NCBI GenBank assembly: GCA_023139105.1
Contig: JAGLOF010000047.1
Coordinates: 1-38,200 of the forward strand
Direction: 5' to 3'
DNA from: a bacterium
GTDB lineage: Bacteria > Zhuqueibacterota > QNDG01 > JAGLOF01
DNA: 38,200 nucleotides
Numbering within the stretch: position 1 is the stretch's first letter; each line of letters opens with the position of its first letter. This document shows, one piece after another, positions 17,361 through 25,998 of the stretch. The translations under genes and the position numbers were made by a program. The notes under the pieces were generated by a model. That model had not been told where the DNA came from. It did no database searches and saw only the letters and a program-made list of their open reading frames with translations.

Positions 17361-18353
17361 TTGAACAGCAAAAAAGCTCGTATTGATATATATCAGCAGA
17401 TAGATGTGTTGCTCTCTAAGCATTTAGCCTGCTTTGATGATGCCTACCAATCACATTTTGAGACAGAAATGGCCTTCATGGCACCCCTGCTGTCCCATGT
17501 CCATAATGGGCGTGGTAAACGGTTAAGACCAATGCTGTTTTTATTATGTCAAGGCCTTGTTGGCGGAAAAATAAATGATGATGTCAGGATGGCAGTGTTG
17601 ATAGAATTATTGCATACTGCCAGCCTTATTCATGATGATGTACTGGATCAGGCGGACATTCGGCGGGGCAAAGATACTCTAAACACAGTTTGGGGAAATA
17701 AAGCTGCAGTGTTAATTGGGGATTATTTATTTACCGATATCCTACAACTCAGTGTTGATATTGCCCGGCCTGAAGTGATTAGTATTATTGCCAGGACAGC
17801 CAGGCAGATGGGTACAGGTGAGTTGAGACAAACTCTGGGCCCAAATGATTTTCAAATAGATATTTCCGATTATTTTCAGATGATCGAAGATAAAACAGCC
17901 TCACTTTTTTCAACATCTACTCGTTTTGCCGCACAAATTGCCGGTGCTTCCAGGGAAGAAGAAGAGGAGTTAGCAGAATTCGGGAGATTGCTGGGTATAG
18001 TATTTCAAATTAGAGATGATATCCTTGATTTTATCGGCAGTAATTCACGAATGGGAAAACCCGCCCTACAGGATGTAAGAGATGGTAAGGCCACATTGCC
18101 CCTGCTATGCGCCTTAAAAACCGTAGATCCTGCACAGCGTAAATCTGTTCTCGATACTTTACAACATAGAAATGCAAGAAGTGTAGAATATGTGCATGAA
18201 TTTGTATTGGACAATGGCGGTATACAAACTGCACAACACCGTGCTAATGATCTTACTGATAAAGCTCTTGCATTATTATATCATTTCACGCCCGGTATCT
18301 ATAGAGACTCTCTGGAAAAACTTATACTTATTGATCTGGAGAGGCAGGAATGA
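17361..18353 (+). CDS. Polyprenyl diphosphate synthase
   Basis: A 330-residue trans-isoprenyl diphosphate synthase that condenses isopentenyl diphosphate units, giving the side chain for quinones or lipid carriers. Visible motifs are GRGKRLRPML, the first Asp-rich motif HDDVLDQADIRRG (Asp92, Asp93, Asp96), and the second QIRDDILDF; both metal-binding sites are intact. It starts at TTG (17361), with a weak GGCGGGA site upstream. The gene ends with an ATGA overlap to ApbE and opens a tightly packed operon running to 25877. Product chain length cannot be told from the sequence. Confidence 0.92.
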   Translation: MNSKKARIDIYQQIDVLLSKHLACFDDAYQSHFETEMAFMAPLLSHVHNGRGKRLRPMLFLLCQGLVGGKINDDVRMAVLIELLHTASLIHDDVLDQADIRRGKDTLNTVWGNKAAVLIGDYLFTDILQLSVDIARPEVISIIARTARQMGTGELRQTLGPNDFQIDISDYFQMIEDKTASLFSTSTRFAAQIAGASREEEEELAEFGRLLGIVFQIRDDILDFIGSNSRMGKPALQDVRDGKATLPLLCALKTVDPAQRKSVLDTLQHRNARSVEYVHEFVLDNGGIQTAQHRANDLTDKALALLYHFTPGIYRDSLEKLILIDLERQE

Positions 18354-19375
18354 AAATAGATAAGTTTAAGTTTTTTATTATATTAATAGCAGGCCTTCTG
18401 GCTGTTGTCTGTTCGCCACCACAAAAAGAGCCCGTAAAAGAGATCCGTTTTTTAATGGATACAGTGGTACAAATTTCAATCTATGATTATTCAAAGTCTG
18501 AAGATTTTATTCAGCAGGCTGTGGATAAAGCCTTTCAAGCAATAGTAGATGTAGAGAAAGCGGCCTCTATTCATCTTGAAGGTAGTGAACTCTCTGAATT
18601 AATACGACGTGCCGGAATTGAGCCTTCAAAGTTATCAGATGATATGGTTTTTTTATTGTCTGAGGCTATTGCCATTGGAGATAAAACAGACGGATATTTT
18701 GATTGTACAATTGGAGCGGTAAAAAAACTATGGCCTTTTTTATTGAGTGATGCCACTCCGCCAGATTCTACTTCTATTTTGAAAGCACTCCATTCTGTTG
18801 ATTATAGCAAGATTCAAATAAAAGGAAATAATGTTTTTTTGCCACAAAAGGCTATTGAGATAGATTTGGGTGGTGTGGCTAAAGGTCTGGCAATAGACAA
18901 AGCAGTTGCATCACTCCGTTCATGTGGTATCTCAGCCGGAATAGTAGATGCAGGTGGAGATTTAAGAACATTTGGCCGGCATCCCTATATGCCAAATTGG
19001 GGGATCGGTATTCGTAATCCCCGGGCGGGGCAGTCATCTTTATACGCCGTACTCAGACTGGATAGTGCGGCTGTCGCAACATCCGGTGATTATGAACGGT
19101 ACTTCGAATTTGACGGAGAGCGATATCATCATTTACTCAATCCGTTTACAGGATATCCTGCCAGGGGTTGTGTGAGTGTCACCGTTGTTGCACCTGAAGC
19201 TATGTTAGCAGATGCATATGCAACAGCGATTTTTATTATGGGGCCCAAAGAAGGTATGACATTTCTTGAAAATAATAAAGATATAGAAGGTATGATTGTT
19301 TATTTTGAAGACGAAAAATTGGTGCATTGTGTATCAAAAGGTCTGCGTGAAAGTTTTGAATTTTTAGGAGGGTGA
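18350..19375 (+). CDS. apbE: FAD:protein FMN transferase (ApbE), exported
   Basis: A 341-residue ApbE protein. It moves FMN from FAD to a Thr/Ser of exported flavoproteins, as for the Na+-pumping NQR/RNF subunits. Motifs seen are [51 protein letters not shown], and the late [15 protein letters not shown] and [14 protein letters not shown]. The N-terminus ([17 protein letters not shown]) is a signal peptide with a probable, non-ideal lipoprotein cysteine. It overlaps the prenyl synthase stop by ATGA and is followed at once by the SDR gene. No recognisable flavinylation target is encoded in this window. Confidence 0.92.
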   Translation: MKIDKFKFFIILIAGLLAVVCSPPQKEPVKEIRFLMDTVVQISIYDYSKSEDFIQQAVDKAFQAIVDVEKAASIHLEGSELSELIRRAGIEPSKLSDDMVFLLSEAIAIGDKTDGYFDCTIGAVKKLWPFLLSDATPPDSTSILKALHSVDYSKIQIKGNNVFLPQKAIEIDLGGVAKGLAIDKAVASLRSCGISAGIVDAGGDLRTFGRHPYMPNWGIGIRNPRAGQSSLYAVLRLDSAAVATSGDYERYFEFDGERYHHLLNPFTGYPARGCVSVTVVAPEAMLADAYATAIFIMGPKEGMTFLENNKDIEGMIVYFEDEKLVHCVSKGLRESFEFLGG

Positions 19376-19376
19376 T

Positions 19377-20312
19377 ATGGCAAGGACTTTGATTACAGGC
19401 GGTGCCGGTTTTTTAGGTTCACACCTGTGTGAATATTTTTTAAAGAAGGGGCATGAAGTGATTGCCATGGACAATCTGTCCACAGGCAGTACAGATAATA
19501 TTGCTCATTTGCGTGGCGAATCATTTTCATTTATCAAACATGATGTGACAGATTATATTTATATCGATGGCCCTGTTGATTATATACTTCATTTTGCTTC
19601 ACCTGCCAGTCCCATAGATTATCTTGAGATGCCGATTCAAACATTGAAGGTAGGATCACTTGGAACCCATAAGGCTTTGGGGCTTGCCAAAGAGAAGGGT
19701 GCCCGTTTCCTTCTTGCTTCTACTTCTGAGGTATACGGTGATCCGCAGATACATCCTCAACCGGAGAGTTATTGGGGTAATGTTAATCCTGTCGGTCCCC
19801 GTGGTGTTTATGATGAAGCCAAACGATTTGCAGAGGCTATGACAATGGCTTATCATGAATATCATGGTGTAGAGACACGGATTGTGCGGATTTTTAATAC
19901 TTATGGTCCAAGAATGCGTCCCAATGACGGTCGCGCAATTCCCGCTTTTGTACCACAGGCATTAAAAGGTGAGAATATTACAGTATTTGGTGACGGCCTG
20001 CAGACTCGAAGCTTTTGCTTTGTCAATGACCTGGTTGATGGAATCTACCGTCTCTTGATGTGTGATGATGTTAATCCTGTAAATATCGGCAATCCTGATG
20101 AGAGGACAATTCTTCAATTAGCGGAAGCCATTACAAAGATTTGTGACAGCGGTAGCCGTGTAGTTCATGAATCCTTGCCGGTAAATGATCCAAAAGTCAG
20201 GCAACCGGATATCAGAAGAGCTATAGAGCTGTTAGATTGGAAACCAACAGTGAACCTTGAGGACGGACTGGAAACGACCATAACCTGGTTTAAGCAACGT
20301 CTCGGTATATAA
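19377..20312 (+). CDS. UDP-glucuronate decarboxylase-like extended SDR
   Basis: A 311-residue NAD-dependent extended [13 protein letters not shown] (residues 8-17) binds NAD; the catalytic Tyr145-xxx-Lys149 sits in [31 protein letters not shown] and [19 protein letters not shown] are the hallmark of the UDP-xylose synthase (UXS) branch. It likely converts UDP-glucuronic acid to UDP-xylose or a related sugar for surface polysaccharide. It sits between apbE and a family 9 glycosyltransferase, with a 1-base gap to the former, consistent with lipopolysaccharide building. A 4-keto sugar synthase of the same branch cannot be excluded. Confidence 0.9.
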   Translation: MARTLITGGAGFLGSHLCEYFLKKGHEVIAMDNLSTGSTDNIAHLRGESFSFIKHDVTDYIYIDGPVDYILHFASPASPIDYLEMPIQTLKVGSLGTHKALGLAKEKGARFLLASTSEVYGDPQIHPQPESYWGNVNPVGPRGVYDEAKRFAEAMTMAYHEYHGVETRIVRIFNTYGPRMRPNDGRAIPAFVPQALKGENITVFGDGLQTRSFCFVNDLVDGIYRLLMCDDVNPVNIGNPDERTILQLAEAITKICDSGSRVVHESLPVNDPKVRQPDIRRAIELLDWKPTVNLEDGLETTITWFKQRLGI

Positions 20313-20321
20313 TTTTATCAA

Positions 20322-21341
20322 ATGAAGAACTTAGAACGAATATTGGTTATACGCTTAGGTGCCATGGGAGATGTTTTACTTACAACTCCAGCTTTGCGCT
20401 GTCTCCGGCAAAGGTTTCCACATGCGCAAATTGATATGCTTGTCAAGTCCGAATTTGCTCCCCTGGTTGAAGGGAACACTGCTGTCAATCATGTGTATTG
20501 TTTCACTTCGGGTGGGTCACTCAAAGATATGTTGATACAGATTCGTGCAGCCGGGTATACTCATGTAGCGGATCTTCAATCAAATATACGTTCCATTTTA
20601 GTCTCACATAGCTGCGGCGCATCACATAGAGTACGTTTTCACCACGATCGTGTTAAAAGGTGGATGTTGATTCAGCATAAGGCCAATATCTATGGGACTT
20701 CCCCGGTTCCTGTGGCAAAGCGTTTTTTAAATGCAGTTGCAGCATGGGGAGTTGAAGATGATTCCAAGGGCCTTTATCTCAATATCAGTGCAGATGTTTT
20801 AGTAAAGACTGCGGAGATATTTAAGCAATGGGGGATTGATACTAATTCTTCTATTATTGCCATTGCTCCCGGTGCCAGCCGGCAGACAAAGCAATGGCAT
20901 AAAGACAGTTTCTGTAATGTAGCAAGATATTGGGCAGATAAGGACGTTAATATAATTGTTGTAGGCGGGCCTGAAGAGATAGAGTTGTGCAGGACTGTTG
21001 CTGAGGCTGCTGGCCCCCTGGGGCATTCGGCTGCAGGTATTGGTAGCCGAATGGAAACGGCTGGTATATTATCAAAATCATCTCTTTTGTTGAGCAATGA
21101 TACTGGTTTGATGCATATGGCTTGTGCTTTAAATATTCCGGTAACGGCAATTTTTGGCCCTACAACGCATCAACTTGGATTTTTTCCATACAGGGCACGC
21201 GCCCATGTAATTGAGGAGAAATTGGCATGTCGGCCATGCTCAAAACATGGAAGTGATATCTGCCCGCAAGGGCATTTTGACTGTATGAATAATATTCAGC
21301 CGGTTCGAGTTATTGAGATAATGAAAAAAATTATGGTATAA
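20322..21341 (+). CDS. Glycosyltransferase family 9 (heptosyltransferase-like)
   Basis: A 339-residue GT9 protein. The N-terminus ILVIRLGAMGDVLLTTPALR and the C-terminal block SLLLSNDTGLMHMACALNIP with AIFGPTTHQLGFFPY are typical of ADP-heptose:LPS heptosyltransferases. It would add heptose to the lipopolysaccharide inner core on the cytosolic side. A Cys-rich tail (ACRPCSKHGSDICPQGHFDC) resembles the end seen in several GT9 proteins. The Kdo transferase gene follows 20 bases later, supporting a core-biosynthesis role. The exact sugar and acceptor are not decidable. Confidence 0.92.
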   Translation: MKNLERILVIRLGAMGDVLLTTPALRCLRQRFPHAQIDMLVKSEFAPLVEGNTAVNHVYCFTSGGSLKDMLIQIRAAGYTHVADLQSNIRSILVSHSCGASHRVRFHHDRVKRWMLIQHKANIYGTSPVPVAKRFLNAVAAWGVEDDSKGLYLNISADVLVKTAEIFKQWGIDTNSSIIAIAPGASRQTKQWHKDSFCNVARYWADKDVNIIVVGGPEEIELCRTVAEAAGPLGHSAAGIGSRMETAGILSKSSLLLSNDTGLMHMACALNIPVTAIFGPTTHQLGFFPYRARAHVIEEKLACRPCSKHGSDICPQGHFDCMNNIQPVRVIEIMKKIMV

Positions 21342-21361
21342 TATTTAAAACAGGATAAAAT

Positions 21362-22660
21362 ATGCAGCTTTGGCATTTTATGTATAATGGTATTGTGCTG
21401 CCATGTTTACGCGTTGGATTAATTGTTGGTAATGTTACGAATGAAAAAGTTCAGCGTGGTCTTGCTGGACGCAGGTCACTTTTTAATGACCTGGAAACGC
21501 AATTGTCCACACATGTTCACGCTGCACCCCGTATATGGATTCATGCCAGTTCCATGGGTGAATTTGAACAGGCACGTCCTGTAATTCATGCAATAAAGAT
21601 AGAATATCCTGATAGTATTGTAATAGTCAGCCTTTTTTCACCGTCAGCCTTTGATCATATCGGTGATTTCCCGGAAGCTGATATTTTGACATATATCCCT
21701 TTGGACACGCCTGGAAATGCCCGTAAATTTTTAGATCTTGTGAGACCTGATATTGCATTGATAGTCAGACATGATTTTTGGCCTAATCATCTCTATGAAT
21801 TGAATAAACGAGGTATTCCAAATCTGTTAATCAATTGCACCATACAGCTTCCACCTTCATTGGCTTTTCGCTTATTCCCCGGTGTTAATAAATATCTGCA
21901 TGGAGCTTTTGATGGAATTCTAACAGTTTCCAGGGAAGCAGCACAATATGCCGCAGACCAGGGATGGGGTAGAGGCATCGTTAAATGTATCGGTGATACC
22001 AGGTATGATCAGGTTGTACGCCGGGCAGAAGATGCAGAGTCTATTGTTGCACCGTTACGGAGTTTAAAAGGAGATCGTCCTGCCTTGATTTTAGGATCTT
22101 CATGGCCTGCAGATGAAGAGATGATATTTGAGACATTAGGCCGATTAAAAAAACGTAATATTATGCCATTTATTGTTGCAGCTCCTCATGAGCCAACTGA
22201 AGAACATATGAATAAAGTGGAAATTTATGCTGCAAATTTAGGCTTGAAATTTTTAAGACTGTCAGAGTTGGAAGATGGAACATTGCCTGATGTAGATGTT
22301 CTGATAATTGATCGAATAGGCATTTTAGCCAGCCTTTATGCGTTAGGTGATGCCGCTTATGTGGGGGGTGCATTTGGAGTTGGAATCCATAATGTGCTGG
22401 AACCGGCAGCCCTGGGCAAGACCGTCATGTTTGGGCCACGATATCATAATAGTTATGAAGCGGGTCAGTTAAAGAGAAGGGGTGTAGGTTTCTGCTGCCC
22501 CGATGCTGATGCACTTGAAGCACGCCTGTTTTCTCTCTACAGTGATGCCCATGAGCGTGAAATGCTTGGTAAAAGGGCAGAGGCATTAGTACGTGAAAAT
22601 ATCGGTGCTACAGAGCGCATAGTAGCTCATATCCGCCAATGGTTGGACAACAATGATTAA
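21362..22660 (+). CDS. waaA: 3-deoxy-D-manno-octulosonic acid (Kdo) transferase
   Basis: A 432-residue GT30 enzyme, membrane-associated via its N-terminal hydrophobic region. It transfers Kdo from CMP-Kdo to lipid IVA. The Glu of ASSMGEFEQARPVI corresponds to the catalytic base in WaaA, and later blocks include SLFSPSAFDHI, VRHDFWPNHLYELNKRGIP and AAYVGGAFGVGIHNVLEPAALG. It ends by overlapping the first ECF ATPase by 8 bases. Its presence makes an outer membrane with lipid A very likely. Confidence 0.95.
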   Translation: MQLWHFMYNGIVLPCLRVGLIVGNVTNEKVQRGLAGRRSLFNDLETQLSTHVHAAPRIWIHASSMGEFEQARPVIHAIKIEYPDSIVIVSLFSPSAFDHIGDFPEADILTYIPLDTPGNARKFLDLVRPDIALIVRHDFWPNHLYELNKRGIPNLLINCTIQLPPSLAFRLFPGVNKYLHGAFDGILTVSREAAQYAADQGWGRGIVKCIGDTRYDQVVRRAEDAESIVAPLRSLKGDRPALILGSSWPADEEMIFETLGRLKKRNIMPFIVAAPHEPTEEHMNKVEIYAANLGLKFLRLSELEDGTLPDVDVLIIDRIGILASLYALGDAAYVGGAFGVGIHNVLEPAALGKTVMFGPRYHNSYEAGQLKRRGVGFCCPDADALEARLFSLYSDAHEREMLGKRAEALVRENIGATERIVAHIRQWLDNND

Positions 22661-23423
22661 AGTTAATAATGTCACAGCTGCTTATCCGGGTAATGTATCG
22701 AATTTTTCGTTAAAAGGAATCAGTTTTGATTTCAAACCGGGTGAGCGCCTGGCCTTGATGGGGTGTAACGGATCCGGCAAGACCACCTTGATTCATGCAA
22801 TACTTGGGCTTATGCCCTTGAAGTTGGGTACAATTACAGTTGATGATTATAAGGTTGGACCTCACGAGAATCTGTTTGAGGTTAGACGGCGGGTTGGTTT
22901 GATGTTTCAAAATCCTGATAATCAAATGGTTGCAACAACAGTAGAACGTGAACTAGCCTTTGGGCTTGAAAACCTTGCTGTTCCACCGGAAGAAATGTTC
23001 TACCGTGTAAATGCCGCTCTGGACAGGTTTAATTTGCGAGCATACGCTACCAAGGAACCACATCTTCTCTCCGGAGGAGAGCGGCAAAGATTGGCCCTGG
23101 CTGCAATCTGGGTAATGCATCCCCGATATTTGATTTTAGATGAACCAACTTCACTGCTTGATCCGGGAAACAAGCGTGAAGTATTGCGGCTTTTGGATGA
23201 GGAGATGGGCGGACGCAGTATGGGTATTATGCTAATAACGCAATTACCGGATGAGGTGGTTGACTGTGATCGTGTTTTGATCTTGCATGATGGGAAGCTG
23301 GTATTTGACGGCCCACCCGATATTGTATTTAAAAATAGGCAGCAATTAGTGGATTTTGGAATTGATATTCCTACAAAAATGAAGATAGAACAGATGTTGG
23401 ATGGCTACAGTGATCCGTTTTAA
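22653..23423 (+). CDS. ecfA: ECF-type ABC transporter ATPase, first copy
   Basis: A 256-residue ABC ATPase of the energy-coupling-factor (CbiO/EcfA) type. It has Walker A GCNGSGKTT, a Q-loop GLMFQNPDNQMVATTVEREL (the long NPDNQ form is characteristic of Ecf/Cbi ATPases), signature LLSGGERQRLALA, and Walker B YLILDEPTSLLD. It overlaps the upstream waaA stop and the next ATPase gene, implying coupled synthesis. ECF ATPases pair as heterodimers with a transmembrane EcfT and a substrate-binding S component to import vitamins or metal ions; neither is in this operon. Confidence 0.93.
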   Translation: MIKVNNVTAAYPGNVSNFSLKGISFDFKPGERLALMGCNGSGKTTLIHAILGLMPLKLGTITVDDYKVGPHENLFEVRRRVGLMFQNPDNQMVATTVERELAFGLENLAVPPEEMFYRVNAALDRFNLRAYATKEPHLLSGGERQRLALAAIWVMHPRYLILDEPTSLLDPGNKREVLRLLDEEMGGRSMGIMLITQLPDEVVDCDRVLILHDGKLVFDGPPDIVFKNRQQLVDFGIDIPTKMKIEQMLDGYSDPF

Positions 23424-24270
23424 AAATGTTACATTTGACTATACTGCATTATCGGGGAGAGATCAAAGGGCACTTGATAATATCAGCTTCAGTATCAGGC
23501 CGAATGAATTAGTTGCCATTGCCGGTTCTGCCGGTTCGGGAAAGACAACATTGGTCCAATTGATCAATGGGCTGCTCAGGCCTTCTCTGGGTACTGTTGA
23601 ATTAGATAGTGAAATGTTAGATACGTCACAAGCTCTTGAAAAGGCATTGAGAAAAGTAGGACTTGTATTTCAATTTCCGGAATCACAGTTTTTTGAAGAT
23701 ACCATTGGGAAAGAGATTGCATTCGGCCCTGGGAACAGGGGATGGAGTGATGCCAAAATCAGAAAGTCTGTGGATCTCTCTTTAAAACGTGTGGGATTTA
23801 ATAAGAGTGATATTAAAGATAGATCTCCATTTCAGCTATCGGGTGGCGAGAAGCGGCGTATTGCCATAGCTTCTACATTGGCCATGCAGACTGATATATT
23901 GATACTGGATGAACCTACTGTTGGCCTTGACAGACGTTCTGCCACTGCCGTAGAAGAGATAATCGTTAATGAACATGCCAGAGGTGCCCTGGTCATATTT
24001 GTTACACATGATATGGATCTTATTGTCAGGCTCGCCAGGAGAGTGCTGGTGTTAAATGCAGGTAACTTGGTATTTGATGGTGTGCCCCGTCAATTATTCA
24101 ATGATGCACAAATGTTAGACGATACAGGACTGGAAGTGCCGCCGACCATGCAGATTCTGGAGTCTTTGCGTTTGGGAGGACGTAAACTGCCTGCAAATTG
24201 TTTTTGTCTTGATGATTTGGCATGTTTTCTGGATCAACGATCTAATGAGGAAATTATAACAAGAGAATGA
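23401..24270 (+). CDS. ecfA: ECF-type ABC transporter ATPase, second copy
   Basis: A 289-residue ABC ATPase that should form a heterodimer with the preceding one. Walker A is GSAGSGKTT, the Q-loop is LVFQFPESQFFEDTI (the FPE form typical of the second Ecf ATPase), the signature is QLSGGEKRRIAIA, and Walker B is ILILDEPTVGLD. It overlaps the upstream gene by 23 bases, and the downstream dipeptidase ORF begins at or just after its stop. Its transported substrate cannot be deduced, because no membrane component is nearby. Confidence 0.93.
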   Translation: MATVIRFKNVTFDYTALSGRDQRALDNISFSIRPNELVAIAGSAGSGKTTLVQLINGLLRPSLGTVELDSEMLDTSQALEKALRKVGLVFQFPESQFFEDTIGKEIAFGPGNRGWSDAKIRKSVDLSLKRVGFNKSDIKDRSPFQLSGGEKRRIAIASTLAMQTDILILDEPTVGLDRRSATAVEEIIVNEHARGALVIFVTHDMDLIVRLARRVLVLNAGNLVFDGVPRQLFNDAQMLDDTGLEVPPTMQILESLRLGGRKLPANCFCLDDLACFLDQRSNEEIITRE

Positions 24271-24278
24271 GGGGAAAT

Positions 24279-25877
24279 ATGAGTAAAAAAACATTAGTAA
24301 TATTCAGCACTGTTTTTGTTCTGGGAGTTACAGCACTTATAACGGCTCAAGAACCAGATTGGGAGGGAGGAGTTCCTGATGGTTGTACAACAATAACAGT
24401 AGGTAAAAAAGCCTCTGTCGATGGTTCGGTAATAACCTCTCACACATGTGACAGTCATCGAACACGGGCATGGTTAAATGTAATGCCTGCAAAAGATTTT
24501 GGAAAGAATGCAGAAATGGATTTACTGAAGAGAACTACAGATGATTCTCTTGCCATGCCTGCTTATAAATACATCAAAACAGGTGTGATTCCTCAAGTTC
24601 GTAAGACATATGGATATATCAATACAGCCTATCCAGCTATGAATACCCGGCAGTTAGCTGTTGGTGAATCAACTTTTGGCGGCCGCAAAGAATTACGTTC
24701 CAAGCATGGCCATATTGATTGTCAGCAACTGGTAGCATTGATGTTGCAACGCTGTACTACTGCCAGAGAGGCAATTAAACTTGCTGATGAATTAACCAAA
24801 AAATATGGATGGAATGATACTGGCGAGTGCCTTACAATTGCCGATACAAAAGAGGTCTGGCATTTGGAGATTCTTGGGCCCGGTGAAGGCAAAGTGGGTG
24901 CAGTGTGGGCCGCGCAGCGTGTTCCTGACGATCATGTCTCTGTAGATGCCAATGCCAGCAGGATACGTCAAATAGATCCTGATGATAAAGATTCATTTAT
25001 GGCATCTAAAAATATATATAAATTAGCCAGAGAACGTGGTTGGTGGCACCCGGATAACGGTCCCTTTGAATTTGTTTATGCATATGCTCCTGAAAACAGA
25101 ACATCTTTGGCATCTCGTAGAAGAGAGTGGCGTGTTCTTTCTTTATTGGCACCATCTCTGAAATTGAATCCCGAATCTGAAAATTATCCTTTTTCTGTGC
25201 GTCCGGACAAGCCTGTGACAATGGAAAAATTGGTTGAAATTTTTCAGGACTATTATGAAGGGACAGACTATAATTTTATCAAAAATTTGACTGTTGCAGA
25301 TAAAGACGGGAAACAGGTTATAAGCCCCATGGCTAATCCACATATGCCATATGATATGAATAAGTTGTTCAAGATAAATGGTGGTTGGGGTTGGCGTGGA
25401 GAACGTACTATTGCACGTTGGTATACAATGTATGCTACAATAACACAATCACGTGATTGGCTTCCCGATGAAGTTGGTGGTGTGGTATGGCTGGCTTTTG
25501 ACAATGTAGCTAACTCAATTTATGTGCCATTATATTGTTCGATAACTGATGTTGCTAAATCATACAAGACTCCCGGTCGTGTTGATGGATTTAATCGTGA
25601 TTGTGCCTGGTGGGCTTTTAACAGGTTGGGAACATTAGCTGCTCAACGTTGGGGTGATATGAGGAAAGATCTTGAAGCTACGTGGCAGCCCATGCAAATA
25701 GAATTATTTCAGTTGCAGGAAAATTTTGACGCACGTGCATTGGAGTTATATAAAGAAGATCCGTTGCGTACACGTGAATACCTGACAGGAATTGCCAGCT
25801 ACTGGGGTGATAAAGTCGTGAAACAGGCCTGGGATTTGGGTGATTTCCTTTGGACCAAGTATGATGAGAAGTTTTAG
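24279..25877 (+). CDS. Secreted C69-family dipeptidase (PepD type)
   Basis: A 532-residue peptidase of the C69 (Ntn-hydrolase) family. A signal peptide (MSKKTLVIFSTVFVLGVTALITAQ) is followed by GGVPDGCTTITVGKKASVDG, where Cys36 would be the N-terminal nucleophile after processing. Later blocks ECLTIADTKEVWHLEI, ALMLQRCTTAREAI and VWLAFDNVANSIYVP match the family. It cleaves dipeptides, probably in the periplasm. ATG 24279 is chosen (AGGGGA just upstream); an in-frame ATG at 24267 overlaps the previous stop and is possible. It is the last gene before the bidirectional terminator and complements the M28 peptidase array next door. Confidence 0.9.
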   Translation: MSKKTLVIFSTVFVLGVTALITAQEPDWEGGVPDGCTTITVGKKASVDGSVITSHTCDSHRTRAWLNVMPAKDFGKNAEMDLLKRTTDDSLAMPAYKYIKTGVIPQVRKTYGYINTAYPAMNTRQLAVGESTFGGRKELRSKHGHIDCQQLVALMLQRCTTAREAIKLADELTKKYGWNDTGECLTIADTKEVWHLEILGPGEGKVGAVWAAQRVPDDHVSVDANASRIRQIDPDDKDSFMASKNIYKLARERGWWHPDNGPFEFVYAYAPENRTSLASRRREWRVLSLLAPSLKLNPESENYPFSVRPDKPVTMEKLVEIFQDYYEGTDYNFIKNLTVADKDGKQVISPMANPHMPYDMNKLFKINGGWGWRGERTIARWYTMYATITQSRDWLPDEVGGVVWLAFDNVANSIYVPLYCSITDVAKSYKTPGRVDGFNRDCAWWAFNRLGTLAAQRWGDMRKDLEATWQPMQIELFQLQENFDARALELYKEDPLRTREYLTGIASYWGDKVVKQAWDLGDFLWTKYDEKF

Positions 25878-25945
25878 TATATCTTATAATGCTGTTTGTT
25901 TTTTTTCGTGAGTATTGGTCGATTGAATAGATTGAAATAAATTAG

Positions 25946-25983
25946 AAAAACTCCTCTGTAGTTCTACGTACAGAGGAGTTTTT
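25946..25983. terminator. Bidirectional rho-independent terminator between convergent genes
   Basis: AAAAACTCCTCTGTA (25946-25960) pairs with TACAGAGGAGTTTTT (25969-25983) across an 8-nt loop, followed by a T tract on the plus strand and preceded by A's that serve as U's on the minus strand. It ends both the plus-strand operon (dipeptidase at 25877) and the minus-strand peptidase array (gene stop at 25999). Confidence 0.93.
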
Positions 25984-25998
25984 TTGTTTTATGTTGAA

